64,000 nucleotides of DNA from Salinisphaera sp963835375 (GCA_963835375.1 CAWIGB010000012.1:450260-514259); one strand, 5' to 3'; positions 28,393-39,217 are shown, numbered from the stretch's first letter. The notes: generated by a model from the sequence alone, not told the origin. A program made the numbers and translations.

Positions 28393-30769
28393 ATGGCTGA
28401 CAACGCCCTGGTACCAGTGCTGCCACTACGGGATGTCGTCGTCTTCCCCACATGGCGATCCCGTTGTTCGTGGGGCGCGAGAAATCCATCACCGCGCTGG
28501 AAGCGGCGATGGCGGAGGACAAGAAGATTCTGTTGGTCGCACAAAAGGCCGCCGACATCGACGACCCGGGTGCCGACGACATTTACGAAGTCGGTACGCT
28601 GGCCTCGATACTCCAGCTGCTCAAGCTGCCCGACGGCACGGTCAAGGTGTTGGTCGAAGGGGGGATCGGGCGCGCTTGTCGGACCTTCACGAGGCCGACG
28701 GTTGCCTGGTGGCGCGCTGGGAGACCGTCGACGACCCCGAGGAGGAGCGGCGCCGAAGTCGATGCGCTCATGCGATCGGCGGTGTCCACGTTCGAATCCT
28801 ATGTGAAGCTCAACAAGAAGGTGCCGGCCGAGCTGCTGCCGTCACTTTCGAGCATGGATTCGGCCGGCCGGCTGGCGGATACCATCGCCGCGCATCTGAA
28901 TCTCAAGCTCGACGAGCGCCAGGACGTGCTGGAGATCGCCGACACAGGAACGCCTCGAGCATGTGGTCGCCAAGACCGATGCCGAGATCGAGGTGCTCAG
29001 ATCGAGAAGCGGATCCGCGGCCGCGTCAAGCAGCAGATGGAGAAATCGCAGCGCGAGTACTATCTCAATGAGCAGATGAAGGCCATCCAGAAGGAACTGG
29101 GCGACATCGAGGATGCGCCCAACGATCTGGAGGATCTCGAGAAGAAGATCGAGAAGGCCGGCATGCCCAAGGAGGTCAAGAAGAAGGCCACCACCGAGTT
29201 CAACAAGCTCAAGAGATGTCGCCGATGTCGGCGGAAGCCACGGTGGTGCGCAACTACCTGGACTGGCTGGTCGACGTGCCGTGGAAGAAGCGCAGCAAGA
29301 CCAAGATCGATCTCAAGAAGGCGCAGAAGACGCTGGACACGGATCACTACGGTCTGGAGCGGGTCAAGGAGCGCATCATCGAGAACCTGGCCGTGCAGAG
29401 CCGGGTCAAAAAGATCAAGGGCCCGATTCTGTGCCTGGTCGGCCCGCCCGGTGTGGGCAAGACCTCGCTGGGCGCTCGATCGCGCGTGCGACCAACCGCG
29501 AATTCGTGCGCATGAGCCTGGGCGGTGTGCGTGACGAGGCCGAGATTCGCGGTCACCGGCGTACCTATATCGGTTCGCTGCCGGGCAAGATCATTCAGAA
29601 CATGGCCAAGGTCGGCGTGCGCAATCCGCTGTTCCTGCTCGACGAAGTCGACAAGATGGCGATGGATTTCCGTGGCGACCCCGCGTCGGCGCTGCTGGAG
29701 GTGCTCGATCCGGAGCAGAACAACACCTTCGGCGATCACTATCTTGAAGTCGACTACGACCTGTCGCAGGTGATGTTCGTGTGTACCGCAAATACCCTCA
29801 ACATTCCGGCGCCGCTGCTGGATCGGATGGAGGTCATTCGTCTGTCCGGCTATACCGAGGACGAGAAGGTGAACATCGCCGAGCGCTATCTGGTGCCCAA
29901 GGCGATGAAGGAGAACGGTCTGGAAGAGACCGAGCTGGCGATTTCCGACAACGCGCTGACGACATCATCCGGCGCTACACCCGCGAAGCGGGCGTGCGTA
30001 ATCTGGAGCGCGAAATCAGCAAGATCTGTCGCAAGGTGGTCAAGGAGCTGATCAGTGAGAAAACGAGCAACTGTACAGGTCTCCAAGCGCAATCTGGACA
30101 AGTATCTCGGCGTGCCGAAGTTCCGTTACGGGCGCGCCGAAGAAAACGACAGCGTCGGCCAGGTAACCGGGCTGGCCTGGACCGAGGTCGGCGGCGAACT
30201 GCTTTCGATCGAGGCGGCCGTGGTGCCCGGCAAGGGCAAGGCTCAGATACCGGTTCGCTCGGCGACGTCATGCAGGAGTCGATCCAGGCGGCACTGACAG
30301 TGATCCGTTCGCGCGCATCAACGCTGGGTATCGAGCGCGACTTCATGCAGAAGACGGATCTTCACGTGCACGTGCCCGAGGGCGCAACGCCCAAGGACGG
30401 CCCCAGTGCGGGCATCGGCATGTGTACCGCGATGGTGTCGGCGCTGACCCAGATTCCGGTACGTGCGGATGTCGCCATGACGGGCGAGATTACCCTCCGG
30501 GGCGATGTGTTGCCCATTGGCGGGCTCAAGGAGAAGCTGCTGGCCGCCCATCGCGGTGGCATCAAGATCGTGGTCATTCCCCACGAGAATACGAAGGATC
30601 TCGCCGAGATACCCGCCAACATCAAGAACCGTCTCGATATCCGCCCGGTAAGAAAGATCGATGAAGTACTGGAGATAGCGCTGACGCGAAGCCTCAGCCG
30701 GTGGCCGACGAAGAAGCACCGGCCCGGACAGTCCGGGCAAGACGGATCCGGGGAATGCGTGCGCACTAA
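28393..30769 (+). CDS. lon: ATP-dependent Lon protease
   Basis: Start ATG 28393 (MADNALVPVLPLRDVVVFP). N-terminal substrate domain with AIPLFVGREKSITALEAAM; central coiled region REYYLNEQMKAIQKELGD; AAA+ Walker A LVGPPGVGKTSLG, Walker B NPLFLLDEVDKM, NTFGDHYLEVDYDLS; protease domain with catalytic Ser in TPKDGPSAGIGM and Lys in PIGGLKEKLLAA. It ends RTVRARRIRGMRAH at 30769. Frame changes near 28450, 28675, 28745, 28945, 29000, 29215, 29475, 29960, 30060 and 30248. About 800 residues, as expected for LonA. Degrades damaged and regulatory cytosolic proteins. Confidence 0.95.
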
Positions 30770-30811
30770 CCAAGGTCTAATCATAGTCGCCGATTCGGCC
30801 CTAACCCTTTG

Positions 30812-30840
30812 TTGACGCTGGAACGGGGCCTTGGTATAAC
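30812..30840 (+). promoter_or_regulatory. Sigma-70 promoter of hupB
   Basis: TTGACG (30812-30817) and TATAAC (30835-30840) separated by exactly 17 bp, 135 bp upstream of hupB. A close match to consensus and the clearest promoter in the window. Confidence 0.75.
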
Positions 30841-30975
30841 AGCCGCTTCAGTCGGCAACGCGGCGCGCCTGTCATGCCCGAAGCCTTGCGGTGAACGCGC
30901 GGCTGCCAGCGTGACACGGCGGGTTCATACGCCGGCCCAAACGAAACTCTCTCACTCCTTAAGGGGATACTTATT

Positions 30976-31246
30976 ATGAACAAAACTGAACTCGTCGATG
31001 CGGTCGCCGCGGACGCCGACCTTTCCAAGGCCGACGCTTCGCGCGCCGTCGACGCCATGATCGATCGGTCACGACGCTCTGAAAAAGGGCGACAAGGTCT
31101 CGCTGGTAGGCTTTGGCGTGTTCTCCGTGCGCGAACGTGCCGCCCGTCAGGGCCGCAATCCGAAGACCGGTCAGTCGATTCAGATCCCGGCGGGAAAAAC
31201 TCCTGGATTCAAGGCTGGTAAAGCGCTGAAAGACGCTGTAAACTAG
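30976..31246 (+). CDS. hupB: DNA-binding protein HU-beta
   Basis: Start ATG 30976 (MNKTELVDAVAADADLSKAD) behind AAGGGG. Ninety residues after repair of frame changes near 31068 and 31195: LKKGDKVSLVGFGVFSVRER, AARQGRNPKTGQSIQIPAGK, FKAGKALKDAVN. The beta-arm with RNPKTG is the DNA-intercalating HU signature. Nucleoid-associated protein; position after lon is conserved in gammaproteobacteria. Has its own strong promoter. Confidence 0.95.
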
Positions 31247-31285
31247 CGCGCCTTCGCTGGGCTGAACGCATGTCTGCACCCCTGC

Positions 31286-31361
31286 GGGTGCTTAGCTCAG
31301 TTGGTAGAGCGTCGCCCTTACAAGGCGAATGTCGGCGGTTCGAATCCGTCAGCACCCACCA
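31286..31361 (+). tRNA. tRNA-Val (anticodon TAC)
   Basis: 76-nt cloverleaf with encoded CCA; acceptor GGGTGCT / AGCACCC, anticodon loop CTTACAA, T-arm CGGTTCGAATCCG. Forty bp after hupB. Confidence 0.95.
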
Positions 31362-31372
31362 ACAAAGTTCAC

Positions 31373-31449
31373 GGAGCGGTAGTTCAGCTGGTTAGAATGC
31401 CGGCCTGTCACGCCGGAGGTCGCGGGTTCGAGTCCCGTCCGCTCCGCCA
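31373..31449 (+). tRNA. tRNA-Asp (anticodon GTC), first copy
   Basis: 77-nt cloverleaf with CCA; acceptor GGAGCGG / CCGCTCC, anticodon loop CTGTCAC, T-arm CGGGTTCGAGTCCCG. Nearly identical to the copy at 31568. Confidence 0.95.
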
Positions 31450-31488
31450 CGGTCTAACTGTCGGCCAAGTGCCGATGGACCGACAGAG

Positions 31489-31515
31489 GAAGTGCTCGGA
31501 TACGAGCACTTCTTT
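31489..31515 (+). terminator. Hairpin between the two tRNA-Asp genes
   Basis: Perfect 9-bp stem GAAGTGCTC / GAGCACTTC with a six-base loop, followed by only three T. Could be a weak terminator or a processing signal. Confidence 0.5.
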
Positions 31516-31567
31516 AGAAATCGATGATGTTGTCGAGGGGTCAATGCCCAACGGCGGCCGATGTTAC

Positions 31568-31646
31568 GGAGCGGTGGTTTTCAGTTGGTTAGAATGCCGG
31601 CCTGTCACGCCGGAGGTCGCGGGTTCGAGTCCCGTCCGCTCCGCCA
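31568..31646 (+). tRNA. tRNA-Asp (anticodon GTC), second copy with 2-nt insertion in the D-arm
   Basis: Same acceptor, anticodon and T arms as the first copy, but reads GGTGGTTTTCAG where the first has GGTAGTTCAG, so it is 79 rather than 77 nt. The extra TT falls in a T run before the D stem. Either a homopolymer read error or a damaged gene. Confidence 0.8.
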
Positions 31647-31680
31647 GTTTGCCTCTCGGCTGTGCCGAGCAGGTCTGCGA

Positions 31681-31711
31681 AAGGCGCTCTTCCACGAGCG
31701 CCTTTTTTTTT
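31681..31711 (+). terminator. Intrinsic terminator after the tRNA cluster
   Basis: AAGGCGCTC-TTCCAC-GAGCGCCTT stem followed by nine T. Ends the hupB-side tRNA transcript before ppiD. Confidence 0.85.
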
Positions 31712-31798
31712 GCCTGGACGCCCACCGCGCAATAGGCACAATGCCGGAACCGCCGGCGCGAGCCGGCCATCGCATCTGTACGACGAGCCGAATTACAT

Positions 31799-33680
31799 AT
31801 GCTGCAGAAGATCCGAGATGGAGCCAGCGGTCCGCTGGCGTATATTGTCGTTGCCGTGATCGCGGTGGTGTTCGGGGTCTGGGGCATCGGCTCCTATTTC
31901 ACCCCGTCGGCCGACCCGGTAGTGGCCAGTGCGGGTGATACCGACATCACGCACTCGGAACTGCAGCAGGCCTTCAATCAGCGCTATCAGCGATTGCGTC
32001 AGATGATGGGCGATCACTCGACTCAAGCATGTTCCCGCCGAAAAGATCCGTCAGAACGTGCTCGACAGCATGATCGATCAGGCCGTGATGACGCAGTACG
32101 CCAAGGACAACGGTTATCGGGTCACGGATGCCGATCTGCTGGCCGAGATCCGCAGCAACCCGCAGTTTCAGGACAACGGCCAGTTCTCGGCGCAGCGCTA
32201 AAGGCCTTGCTTGCACAAGCAGGGGTGCGCCGGCGCAATATGAAGCGGGGCTGCGCAGAACATGATCGGCGATCAGGTTCGTCAGGTCGTCGCGGTGGCT
32301 TTCGCGGCACAGCCGGAGGTCGATGTCGCCTATCGACAGGCCAACGAGCAGCGCAAGGTGGCGGTGCTCACCTCCAGTGGTCCGCCTACGCCGGCCAGGT
32401 GAGCGTCGACGACAAGACGATTCAGGCCTACTACAAGCAGCATCCGAAGCAATTCATCGCGCGCGCCGCGGGTCAAGCTCGCCTACGTCTCCCTCGATGC
32501 CGATCAATTGTCGCCGTCGACGCCGGACCAGGCCGCCCTGGAGCGGCTCTACCCGGCGCCAGAACGAGTTCGGAACGCCGGCCAAACGCAGTGCCGACGA
32601 GATCCGCATTCCGATTGGCAAGGATGATGCAAAGGCGCGCCAGACCGTCCAGGCGGTGATCGCGGCGGCCAAGAAGGGGCAGTCGCTCCAACAGATCGCT
32701 GCGTCCACCCAGGGCGCCCAGTTCAACCAGATCAAGGCGCAGGCGAAGTCCGCACTGCCGGATGCCGTCGCCTCGGCGCTGTTCGGCTTGAAACAGGGCG
32801 CGGTCTGAGACCCGGTTCGTGGCGATAACGCCTGGTACGTGTTGCGCGCGACTTCGATCACGCCGGCCCGGACGCCGGATTTCAATGATCCGGTCGTACG
32901 GCGCGGCTGAAGGCCATGGCCACTCAACAAGCGCGCGCCAAGGCGTTCCGCAGGAGTCGGATACGCTCGACGATCTTGCCTATCAGGCACCCAACGGGCT
33001 CAAGACCATTTCCGACAAGCTGGGTCTCAAAATCCAGCATACCGGCTGGATCACGCAGCAGGGGGGCGGCTCCGGGCTCGGGCAGTATGCCGCAGTTCGC
33101 AAGGCTGCCTTCTCTGATGCCGTGCTCAAGGATCAGCTCAACAGCAAGGTGCTCGATCTCGGCGACCAGCGCCATGTGGTGCTTCGAGTCGTCGATCATC
33201 AGAAGGCGCAGCGCAAGCCGCTGGCCGAGGTCCGCGACACGATTCACAACGCATCGTCGCCGAGAAGGCCGAGCAGCGTGCCAAGAAGGCGGCCGAGCAG
33301 GCCATGGCGCAGGCGCGTCAGGGAAGCTCGCTGGCGCAGATCGAACAGCAGGTGAAGGGTGCGAAACTGAGCCAGCCGGGTTTTGTGGGCCGCAATGACA
33401 GCCAACTGGATCCGAACGTGCTCGGCGCCGCATTCGACGTGGCCCTGAACAAGCAGGGCGGAGAGCCCAAATACCGAGTGGTGACCACCGGCAACGGCCA
33501 GGTGGCGCTTGTCGGCGTGCTAGCCCGTCGGATCGATAGCGGCGACTCGAAGCAGGGGGCCCGCAGCGCAAGCAGATCGCGCAGCAGCAAAGCGGATACA
33601 ACGCCAGCCTTGAATACAGCGCGCTCGATCGTTATCTGCGCAAGCGCGCGGACGTCGAGATCCAGAGCGCGATGAACTGA
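31799..33680 (+). CDS. ppiD: Peptidyl-prolyl isomerase PpiD, membrane-anchored periplasmic chaperone
   Basis: Start ATG 31799 (MLQKIRDGASGPLAYIVVAV). One N-terminal membrane anchor (AYIVVAVIAVVFGVWGIGSY), then a SurA-like N-domain (GDTDITHSELQQAFNQRYQR), a long middle region with PEVDVAYRQANEQRKVAVL-like and VDDKTIQAYYKQHPKQFI segments, and a parvulin-like/foldase C-part (HNGLKTISDKLGLKIQHTGW-type, ALNKQGGEPKYRVVTTGNGQ, SLEYSALDRYLRKRADVEIQ). About 625 residues, ending SAMN at 33680. At least nine frame changes. Helps newly exported proteins leaving the Sec translocon. Position after hupB is conserved. Confidence 0.9.
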
Positions 33681-33771
33681 CTCGGAGTTTACGAACCGGG
33701 GGCGCGGTGTGCGGCGGTTGCCCGGTCGTCGATGGCGCGCGCAGCGGAGCCTGCGGCTCGTGTTCCGCAAT

Positions 33772-33806
33772 AAAAAAGCCGGCCGCGTTGTGTCACGCGA
33801 CCGGCT
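33772..33806 (-). terminator. Intrinsic terminator of fabI
   Basis: On the minus strand AGCCGG-T-CGCG pairs with CGCG-G-CCGGCT around an eight-base loop, followed by six T. Lies 37 bp past the fabI stop. Confidence 0.8.
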
Positions 33807-33842
33807 CTCGCGCTTGCTTCGTTGCCGCTTCGGCCCCCCAGG

Positions 33843-34632
33843 CTACTCCTCGTCGAGACGGCTCATGCCCATCACGCAGTAACCACCATCCACGTAGATG
33901 ACTTCGCCGGTGATGCCGGAAGCGAGATCGGAGCCTAGAAAGGCGGCGGCGTTACCGATTTCTTCCTGAGTCACGTTGCGCTTGAGAGCCGCAGTGTCGC
34001 GCGCATAGTTCAGCATCTTGCGAAAGCCGCTGATGCCCGAGGCCGCGAGGGTCTTGATCGGCCCGGCGGAGATCGCGTTGACGCGGATGCCGCGCGCCCC
34101 CAGATCGGCCGCGATGAAGCGCATGTTCGATTCCAGGCTCGCCTTCGCCGGCCCCATGACGTTGTACCCGGGCATCACGCGATCGCTGCCGAGGTACGTG
34201 AGGGTGATCAGCGACGCCGTGTCGGAAAGCATCGGGCGGGCCGCCTTGGCCAGCGCGGCGAAGCTGTAAGCGCTGATGTCATGGGCGATCCGCGAGGCGT
34301 CGCGGGAAATGCTGTCCAGATAGCCGCCGGACAAGGCTTCACGCGGGGCGAAGCCGATGGCATGCACGAGGATGTCGAGAGAGTCCCAGTGCTCGACCGA
34401 GCTGGCTGAACAACGCATCGATCTGTTCGTCCTCGGCCACATCGAGCGGCAACACGGCAACCGCGCCGAGTTCCTCGCCCATCTTCTCGACGCGCGGCTT
34501 GAGTTTGTCGCCCTGGTAGGTCAGTACCAGTTCCGCGCCTTGTTCGCGCATCGCGTTGGCGATGCCGTAGGCGATCGATCGTTCACTGGCCAAGCCCGTG
34601 ATCAAGGCTTTTTTTCCGTCAAGAAACCCCAT
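33843..34632 (-). CDS. fabI: Enoyl-[acyl-carrier-protein] reductase (NADH)
   Basis: Start ATG 34632 (MGFLDGKKALITGLASERSI) behind AGGAGA. SDR fold with the FabI-type cofactor loop, LPLDVAEDEQIDALF, AIGFAPREALSGGYLD, the catalytic Tyr-x6-Lys in PGYNVMGPAKASLESNMRFI, NAISAGPIKTLAASGI and the end GMSRLDEE at 33843. One frame change near 34395. About 263 residues. Catalyses the last reduction of fatty acid elongation; a triclosan-type target. Convergent with ppiD. Confidence 0.95.
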
Positions 34633-34680
34633 GCCTTCTCCTGGATTCGTGTTGTATGGCTATCGTACCGGGCGGGGATG

Positions 34681-36444
34681 TCAGCCCGATACCTCGGGCT
34701 GCAGGCGCAGTCGTTCGCCGGGCTGGATCGTAGCGCCGGAATTCATGTCGTTGAGGCTGCGCAGCGTATTGACCTGCATGGAGAAACGGCTGGCGATCGA
34801 CCACAGCGAGTCGCCCGGTTCCACTTCGTAGAAGCTGGGCAGCGGCGCCGGGCCGTCGACGGCGATCGTGGAGCCGGGCGTGAGCGGGGTGCCCTTGGCC
34901 ATGCGATTCCAGCGCCGGAGTTGCTTGACCGTCACATCGTTGTTCTTGGCGATCGACCAGAGCGAGTCGCCCGAATGGACCACCACGGTGCTCGGCGCGG
35001 GCGGCTTGGCCGAGCCGGGAATATCGATCTTCTGCCCGGGGTGTAGCGTGGCCACTGAGGAACCGTTGGCACGCTTGAGGCTCGCCACGCTCACGCTGTA
35101 GCGGTTGGCGATATGCCAGAGCGTATCGCCCGACTGCACCACGTAGGTCTGGGTCGGTTCGGCCGGTGGCGCGGATTCGTGCGAGCCGGGCCGTGGCACG
35201 GTCAGCGACTGGCCGACCCGGATCCGGTCGCTACGCAGATTGTTCGCCTGGCGCAGGGCCGCCACGCTCACGCCGTAGCTATGGGCGAGCCGGCTCAGCG
35301 AGTCGCCGCGGCGAACCACGTGGGTGCGGCGGTCGATCAGATGGCTGGGGTCGATGCTCGCCAGTTTGCTGCGAAACGCGGAAGCCTTGGCGGCCGGTAC
35401 CAGCAGTTCGTCGTGCCCGCCCGGCTCGCTTGCCCAGCGCCGCATGCCGGGATTGAGCCGGCGCAGTTTTTCTTCGGACATGCCGAGCATGTTCGCGGCC
35501 ACTTTCATGGACGTCTGGCCCGGCAGTTTGACCACCCGGGTACGCGGCGCATTGGCCAGTTTCGGCCAGTTCACCCCGAAGCGGGCCGGTGTCATCATGA
35601 TGCGTCGCAACGCGAGCAGCTGCGGAACGTACTGGGTGGTCTCGTCAGGTAGGTCGAGATCCCAGTAGTCGGTTGGCTGGCCCTTGGAGCGTGCTTCGGC
35701 GATGGCGTTGTCGACTCGCCCGGGCCGGCGTTGTAGGCGGCCAGCGCCAGCAGCCAGTCGCCGTCGTATCGCTGATTGAGCGACTGCAGGTAGTTGAGTG
35801 CGGCGTCGGTGGACGCGATCGGGTCATCGCGACCGTCGTACCACCAGTCTCGCGGCAGGCTCATGTGGTCGGCGGTTCCAGGCATGAACTGCCACAAACC
35901 GCTGGCGCCCACGTACGACTTGGCCGACGGGTTGTAGCCGCTCTCCACGATCGGAAGCAGGGCGATCTCGGTCGGCATGTTGCGCTTCTCGACCTGCTGA
36001 ACCACGTGCCAGAGGAAGGGTTTCGCGCGTTGCAGCGAGAGGCTCAGGTGGTTGGTATGGGTCGCGTAGAACTGGGTCCAGACGCGTACCGAGCGGCGCT
36101 CATCGTTCGCGTCGAGCTTGAAGCCGGACCGGATCTGCGACCATAGATCCCGGCTGGGCGCCGGCCACTTGTGCGGCACGTAATTTTTACGCGCCGCCGG
36201 TGCTTCGTAGGTCGTGGCATCGGCATCGCCGTTGTCTTTGGCCGCTGCCTGGCGCAGCGCCTTGGAAGCGGACGCAGGGATGGTCGATGGCTGATCACTG
36301 GCCGGCGGCGGAGGTGCTGTCGCCGTGTGGCGCGGTCGCGCACCCGCTGACCATTCCGGCCAGCACGATGCAGCCCAGCAGTGGTCGAACGATGTTCGGT
36401 CGAAAACGCGGCCCGAGCCGCGTGCAAGATTTGTCAGCTCGCAT
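34681..36444 (-). CDS. mltD: Membrane-bound lytic murein transglycosylase D, lipoprotein with four LysM domains
   Basis: Start ATG 36444 (MRADKSCTRLGPRFRPNIVR), overlapping the gloB stop by 11 bp. A lipoprotein signal ends LAGMVSGC. The SLT domain has the catalytic Glu in IALLPIVESGYNPSAKSYVG, then ASGLWQFMPGT and LLALAAYNAGPGE. Four LysM repeats follow (HVVRRGDSLSRLAHSYGVS, YVVQSGDTLWHIANRYSVS, VVVHSGDSLWSIAKNNDVT, YEVEPGDSLWSIASRFSMQ), ending LQPEVSG at 34681. Frame changes near 36290 and 35715. About 585 residues. Cleaves peptidoglycan glycan strands from the outer membrane inner face. Confidence 0.93.
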
Positions 36445-37210
36445 CTTTCCAGTCGCGCAAAACCCCGAAAATTTCGCCTGGATCGGTCAACTCGCGGCCC
36501 GCACGTCGGCTGGCCGCCCCCCTGATGTCCTCGTTGTCCCAGCGCAGGAACGGATTGATCCGTTTTTCCTCGGCCAGCGTGCCCGGCAGGCTCGGCTGGC
36601 CGACAGCGCGCAACGTCTGAACGTTCTCGATCGCAGCGTCGATGTCCGGATTCCCCGGCTCAACAGTCTTCGCGAAGGCGAGATTCTTCTGCGTGTACTC
36701 GTGGCCGCCGTAGACCCGCGTATCGTCCGGCAGTGCCTTCAGACGCGCCAACGAGCGCTGCATCTGGTCGTGTGTGCCCTCGAACACGCGACCACAGCCG
36801 GCACGGAACAACGCGTCCCCGGCCAGCAACACACCCTCACTCACGTAAGCGATATGCCCCAGTGTATGCCCGGGCACATCAATCACTTCGAACGCTTCAC
36901 CCACGAAATCCAGTGTGAAGCGATCGCCACCGCTCAGCCGATGATCGATATGTCCGATTCCATCGGCCTCGATGGCCGGGCCATACACCGGCGCCGGATG
37001 ATCCGCCAGCAGGGTTTCGAGTCCGCCGACATGATCCCCGTGGTGGTGCGTGATCAGATAGGCGCCCACCTCGAGTCCGTGTTCGGCCAGATAATCAGCC
37101 ACCGGGGCAGCCTCGCCGGGGTCCACCACGGCGACACGCTTGCTATCGCCGGTGGCGACGATCCAGATATAATTATCCGACAGCGCGGGTATAGCGTTGA
37201 CTTCGAGCAT
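36434..37210 (-). CDS. gloB: Hydroxyacylglutathione hydrolase (glyoxalase II)
   Basis: 258 residues, intact. Metallo-beta-lactamase fold with the binuclear metal motif THHHGDHVGG, further ligands in DVPGHTLGHIAYV and LLAGDALFRAGCGR, and the C-terminal glutathione-binding region VYGGHEYTQKNLAFA and KRINPFLRWDNEDIR. Hydrolyses S-D-lactoylglutathione to D-lactate and glutathione. Shares an 11-bp overlap with mltD downstream and is divergent from the methyltransferase gene, an arrangement common in gammaproteobacteria. Confidence 0.95.
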   Translation of the reverse strand: MLEVNAIPALSDNYIWIVATGDSKRVAVVDPGEAAPVADYLAEHGLEVGAYLITHHHGDHVGGLETLLADHPAPVYGPAIEADGIGHIDHRLSGGDRFTLDFVGEAFEVIDVPGHTLGHIAYVSEGVLLAGDALFRAGCGRVFEGTHDQMQRSLARLKALPDDTRVYGGHEYTQKNLAFAKTVEPGNPDIDAAIENVQTLRAVGQPSLPGTLAEEKRINPFLRWDNEDIRGAASRRAGRELTDPGEIFGVLRDWKDAS

Positions 37211-37245
37211 CGCCGAATGTTGCCAACGGCCTGAGGCAAAATCAA

Positions 37246-37989
37246 TTGTTTCGATTCGTCGCCGATGATGCCCAGGCCGCGCGGGCCTGGTTCGAATCGC
37301 CCGCCGCCGCCCATTGGCGGGAACAGGAAACGGCGCTGCTGGCCGATGTGCTGCCCGGCCTCACCGGCTATCGCGGTATCCAGATCGGCGCGCCCGCGAT
37401 CGCGCCCGAGGCCTGTGATCGTGTGGGCACCCTGCGGTTGTGGCGCGCCGACATCGTGGCCGGCGAGGATGTGGATGTCTGCATCGACGGCCAGAATCTG
37501 CCCTGGGCCAGCGGCAGCATCGATGCCCTCATACTGACTCACGGACTGGAGCTCAGTGCCGAGCCACATGCACTCATCCGCGAGTGCGTGCGCGTGCTGA
37601 GCCCGCGCGGTCAGCTGGTGTGCCTGGTGTTCAATCCCCTGTCGCCCTGGACGCAGATGCAGGGGCTGCGCCGCGCTCACAACCGTTTTCTGCCGCGGTC
37701 GATCCCGCCGCGCGCGGCGCGCCTGGCCGACTGGCTGCGTCTGCTTGATTTCGAGACCACCGATTGCTGGCGTTACGGGCCTTCGTTTCCGTTGTTCGGC
37801 GGCCGCTGGCAGGCATGCGCGGATCCGCGCTGGATGGCGCCGGTGGCCTGGTCGGCGCCGGGTTATGCCATTATCGCGCGCCGCCGCGCCATGCGGCGCA
37901 TTCCGCCTTCCGGGCGGCGTCTGCTCGTACGCCAGCGCGAACACGGCTTGGCGCCGAGTCCGGCCGCTGGGCTACCATCGCGTTCATGA
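37246..37989 (+). CDS. SAM-dependent methyltransferase-like protein
   Basis: About 247 residues from TTG 37246 (no ATG lies upstream in frame). It has a methyltransferase-like core: GYRGIQIGAPAIAPEACD in place of a classic glycine-rich loop, LPWASGSIDALILTHGLELS, HALIRECVRVLSPRGQLVC and a C-terminal FPLFGGRWQACADPRWMAP. The SAM-binding motif is weak, as in the methyltransferase-type-11 proteins that usually sit between gloB and rnhA. Its TGA overlaps the rnhA ATG (ATGA). Target unknown. Confidence 0.75.
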   Translation: MFRFVADDAQAARAWFESPAAAHWREQETALLADVLPGLTGYRGIQIGAPAIAPEACDRVGTLRLWRADIVAGEDVDVCIDGQNLPWASGSIDALILTHGLELSAEPHALIRECVRVLSPRGQLVCLVFNPLSPWTQMQGLRRAHNRFLPRSIPPRAARLADWLRLLDFETTDCWRYGPSFPLFGGRWQACADPRWMAPVAWSAPGYAIIARRRAMRRIPPSGRRLLVRQREHGLAPSPAAGLPSRS

Positions 37990-38453
37990 CGAAGACCGTG
38001 ACCATCTATACCGACGGTGCCTGCCGCGGCAATCCGGGGCCCGGCGGCTGGGGCGCGCTGCTGTCGCTATGGCGAGCACAATCGTGAACTGTGCGGCGGC
38101 GAGGACAAGACCACCAACAACCGGATGGAACTCATGGCGGCGATCGAAGCGCTCAATGCGTTGTCTCGCGCCTGCCATGTCGATCTGTATACCGATTCCA
38201 ACTATGTGCGCCAGGGCATCACCCAGTGGATGCACAACTGGAAGAAGAACGGCTGGAAGACTGCGGCGAAGAAACCGGTCAAGAATGCCGAGCTCTGGCG
38301 AGCGCTGGATGAAGCCTGCCAGCGCCACGAAATCGAATGGCACTGGGTGAAAGGCCATGCCGGCAATCCCGGCAACGAGGCCGCGGACGCGTTGGCCAAT
38401 CGCGGCATCGATGAGATGACGCCGTCGAGGCGTTGGTCATCCGCTTTTCATGA
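37986..38453 (+). CDS. rnhA: Ribonuclease HI
   Basis: Start ATG 37986 (MTKTVTIYTDGACRGNPGPG). An inserted T near 38066 shifts the frame into RYGEHNRELCGGEDKTTNNR. The four acidic active-site residues are in YTDGACRGNP, NNRMELMAAIEAL, LYTDSNYVRQGI and GNEAADALAN. As read, the frame runs on without stop into dnaQ; a one-base shift after GIDEMTPS gives EALVIRFS and a TGA that overlaps the dnaQ ATG. Removes RNA from RNA-DNA hybrids. Confidence 0.93.
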
Positions 38454-39217
38454 GTCAGGCCGCGTCCGAGACGAGCGGCAACGAAACAGGATCCGGAACA
38501 TGCGACAGATCGTGCTCGATACCGAAACCACCGGCATGGACGCCAAGGGGCACCGCATCATCGAGATCGGTTGCGTGGAACTGGTCAGCCGGCGGCTGAC
38601 GGGCAACGATCTGCATCTGTACATCCACCCGGATCGAGAAATCGATGCCAGGGGGCGATCGAGGTGCACGGCATCACGCTGGAATTCCTGGCGGACAAGC
38701 CGCGATTTGCCGAAGTCGCGCGAGCGCGTTGCCGCTTACCTCGCCGACGCGGAACTGATCATCCATAACGCGCCGTTCGACCTGGCATTCCTGAACAATG
38801 AGCTGTCGGATTTCAATCCGGCGCACCAGAAGCTGGAGGAGACCGGCTCGATCATCGATACACTGGTCGAAGCGCGCCAGATGTTCCCGGGCCAGCGCAA
38901 CAGCCTGGACGCGCTATGCAAGCGTTTCGAGATCGACAACTCCAACCGCGAACTGCACGGCGCGCTGCTCGACGCCCAGTTGCTGGCCGATGTGTATCTG
39001 CGATGACCGGCGGCCAGATCGATATTGCGCTGGCCGCCGAGGACGACAGCGAAGGCCAGCAGATCGCCAGCGCCGGTCTGGCGACGTATCCGATGCCGGG
39101 CGCCGGCCGCGCGTGCAGCGCGCCAGCGAGGCCGAGCACGCCGCGCACGAGCAGTATCTCGACATGCTGGCCAAGGCCAGTGGCGATCAATGCCTTTGGC
39201 GCTCGCTCGACAGCTGA
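38450..39217 (+). CDS. dnaQ: DNA polymerase III epsilon subunit, 3'-5' proofreading exonuclease
   Basis: Likely start ATG 38450 (MSQAASETSGNETGSG), overlapping rnhA; ATG 38500 (MRQIVLDTETTGM) is the alternative. ExoI motif IVLDTETTGMDAKGHRIIEI, ExoII NAPFDLAFLNNEL, ExoIII LHGALLDAQLLADVYL. Frame changes near 38653, 39003 (ADVYL to MTGGQIDIAL) and 39112 lead to the C-terminal polymerase-binding tail HEQYLDMLAKASGDQCLWRS ending at 39217. The rnhA-dnaQ pairing is conserved in gammaproteobacteria. Confidence 0.93.
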
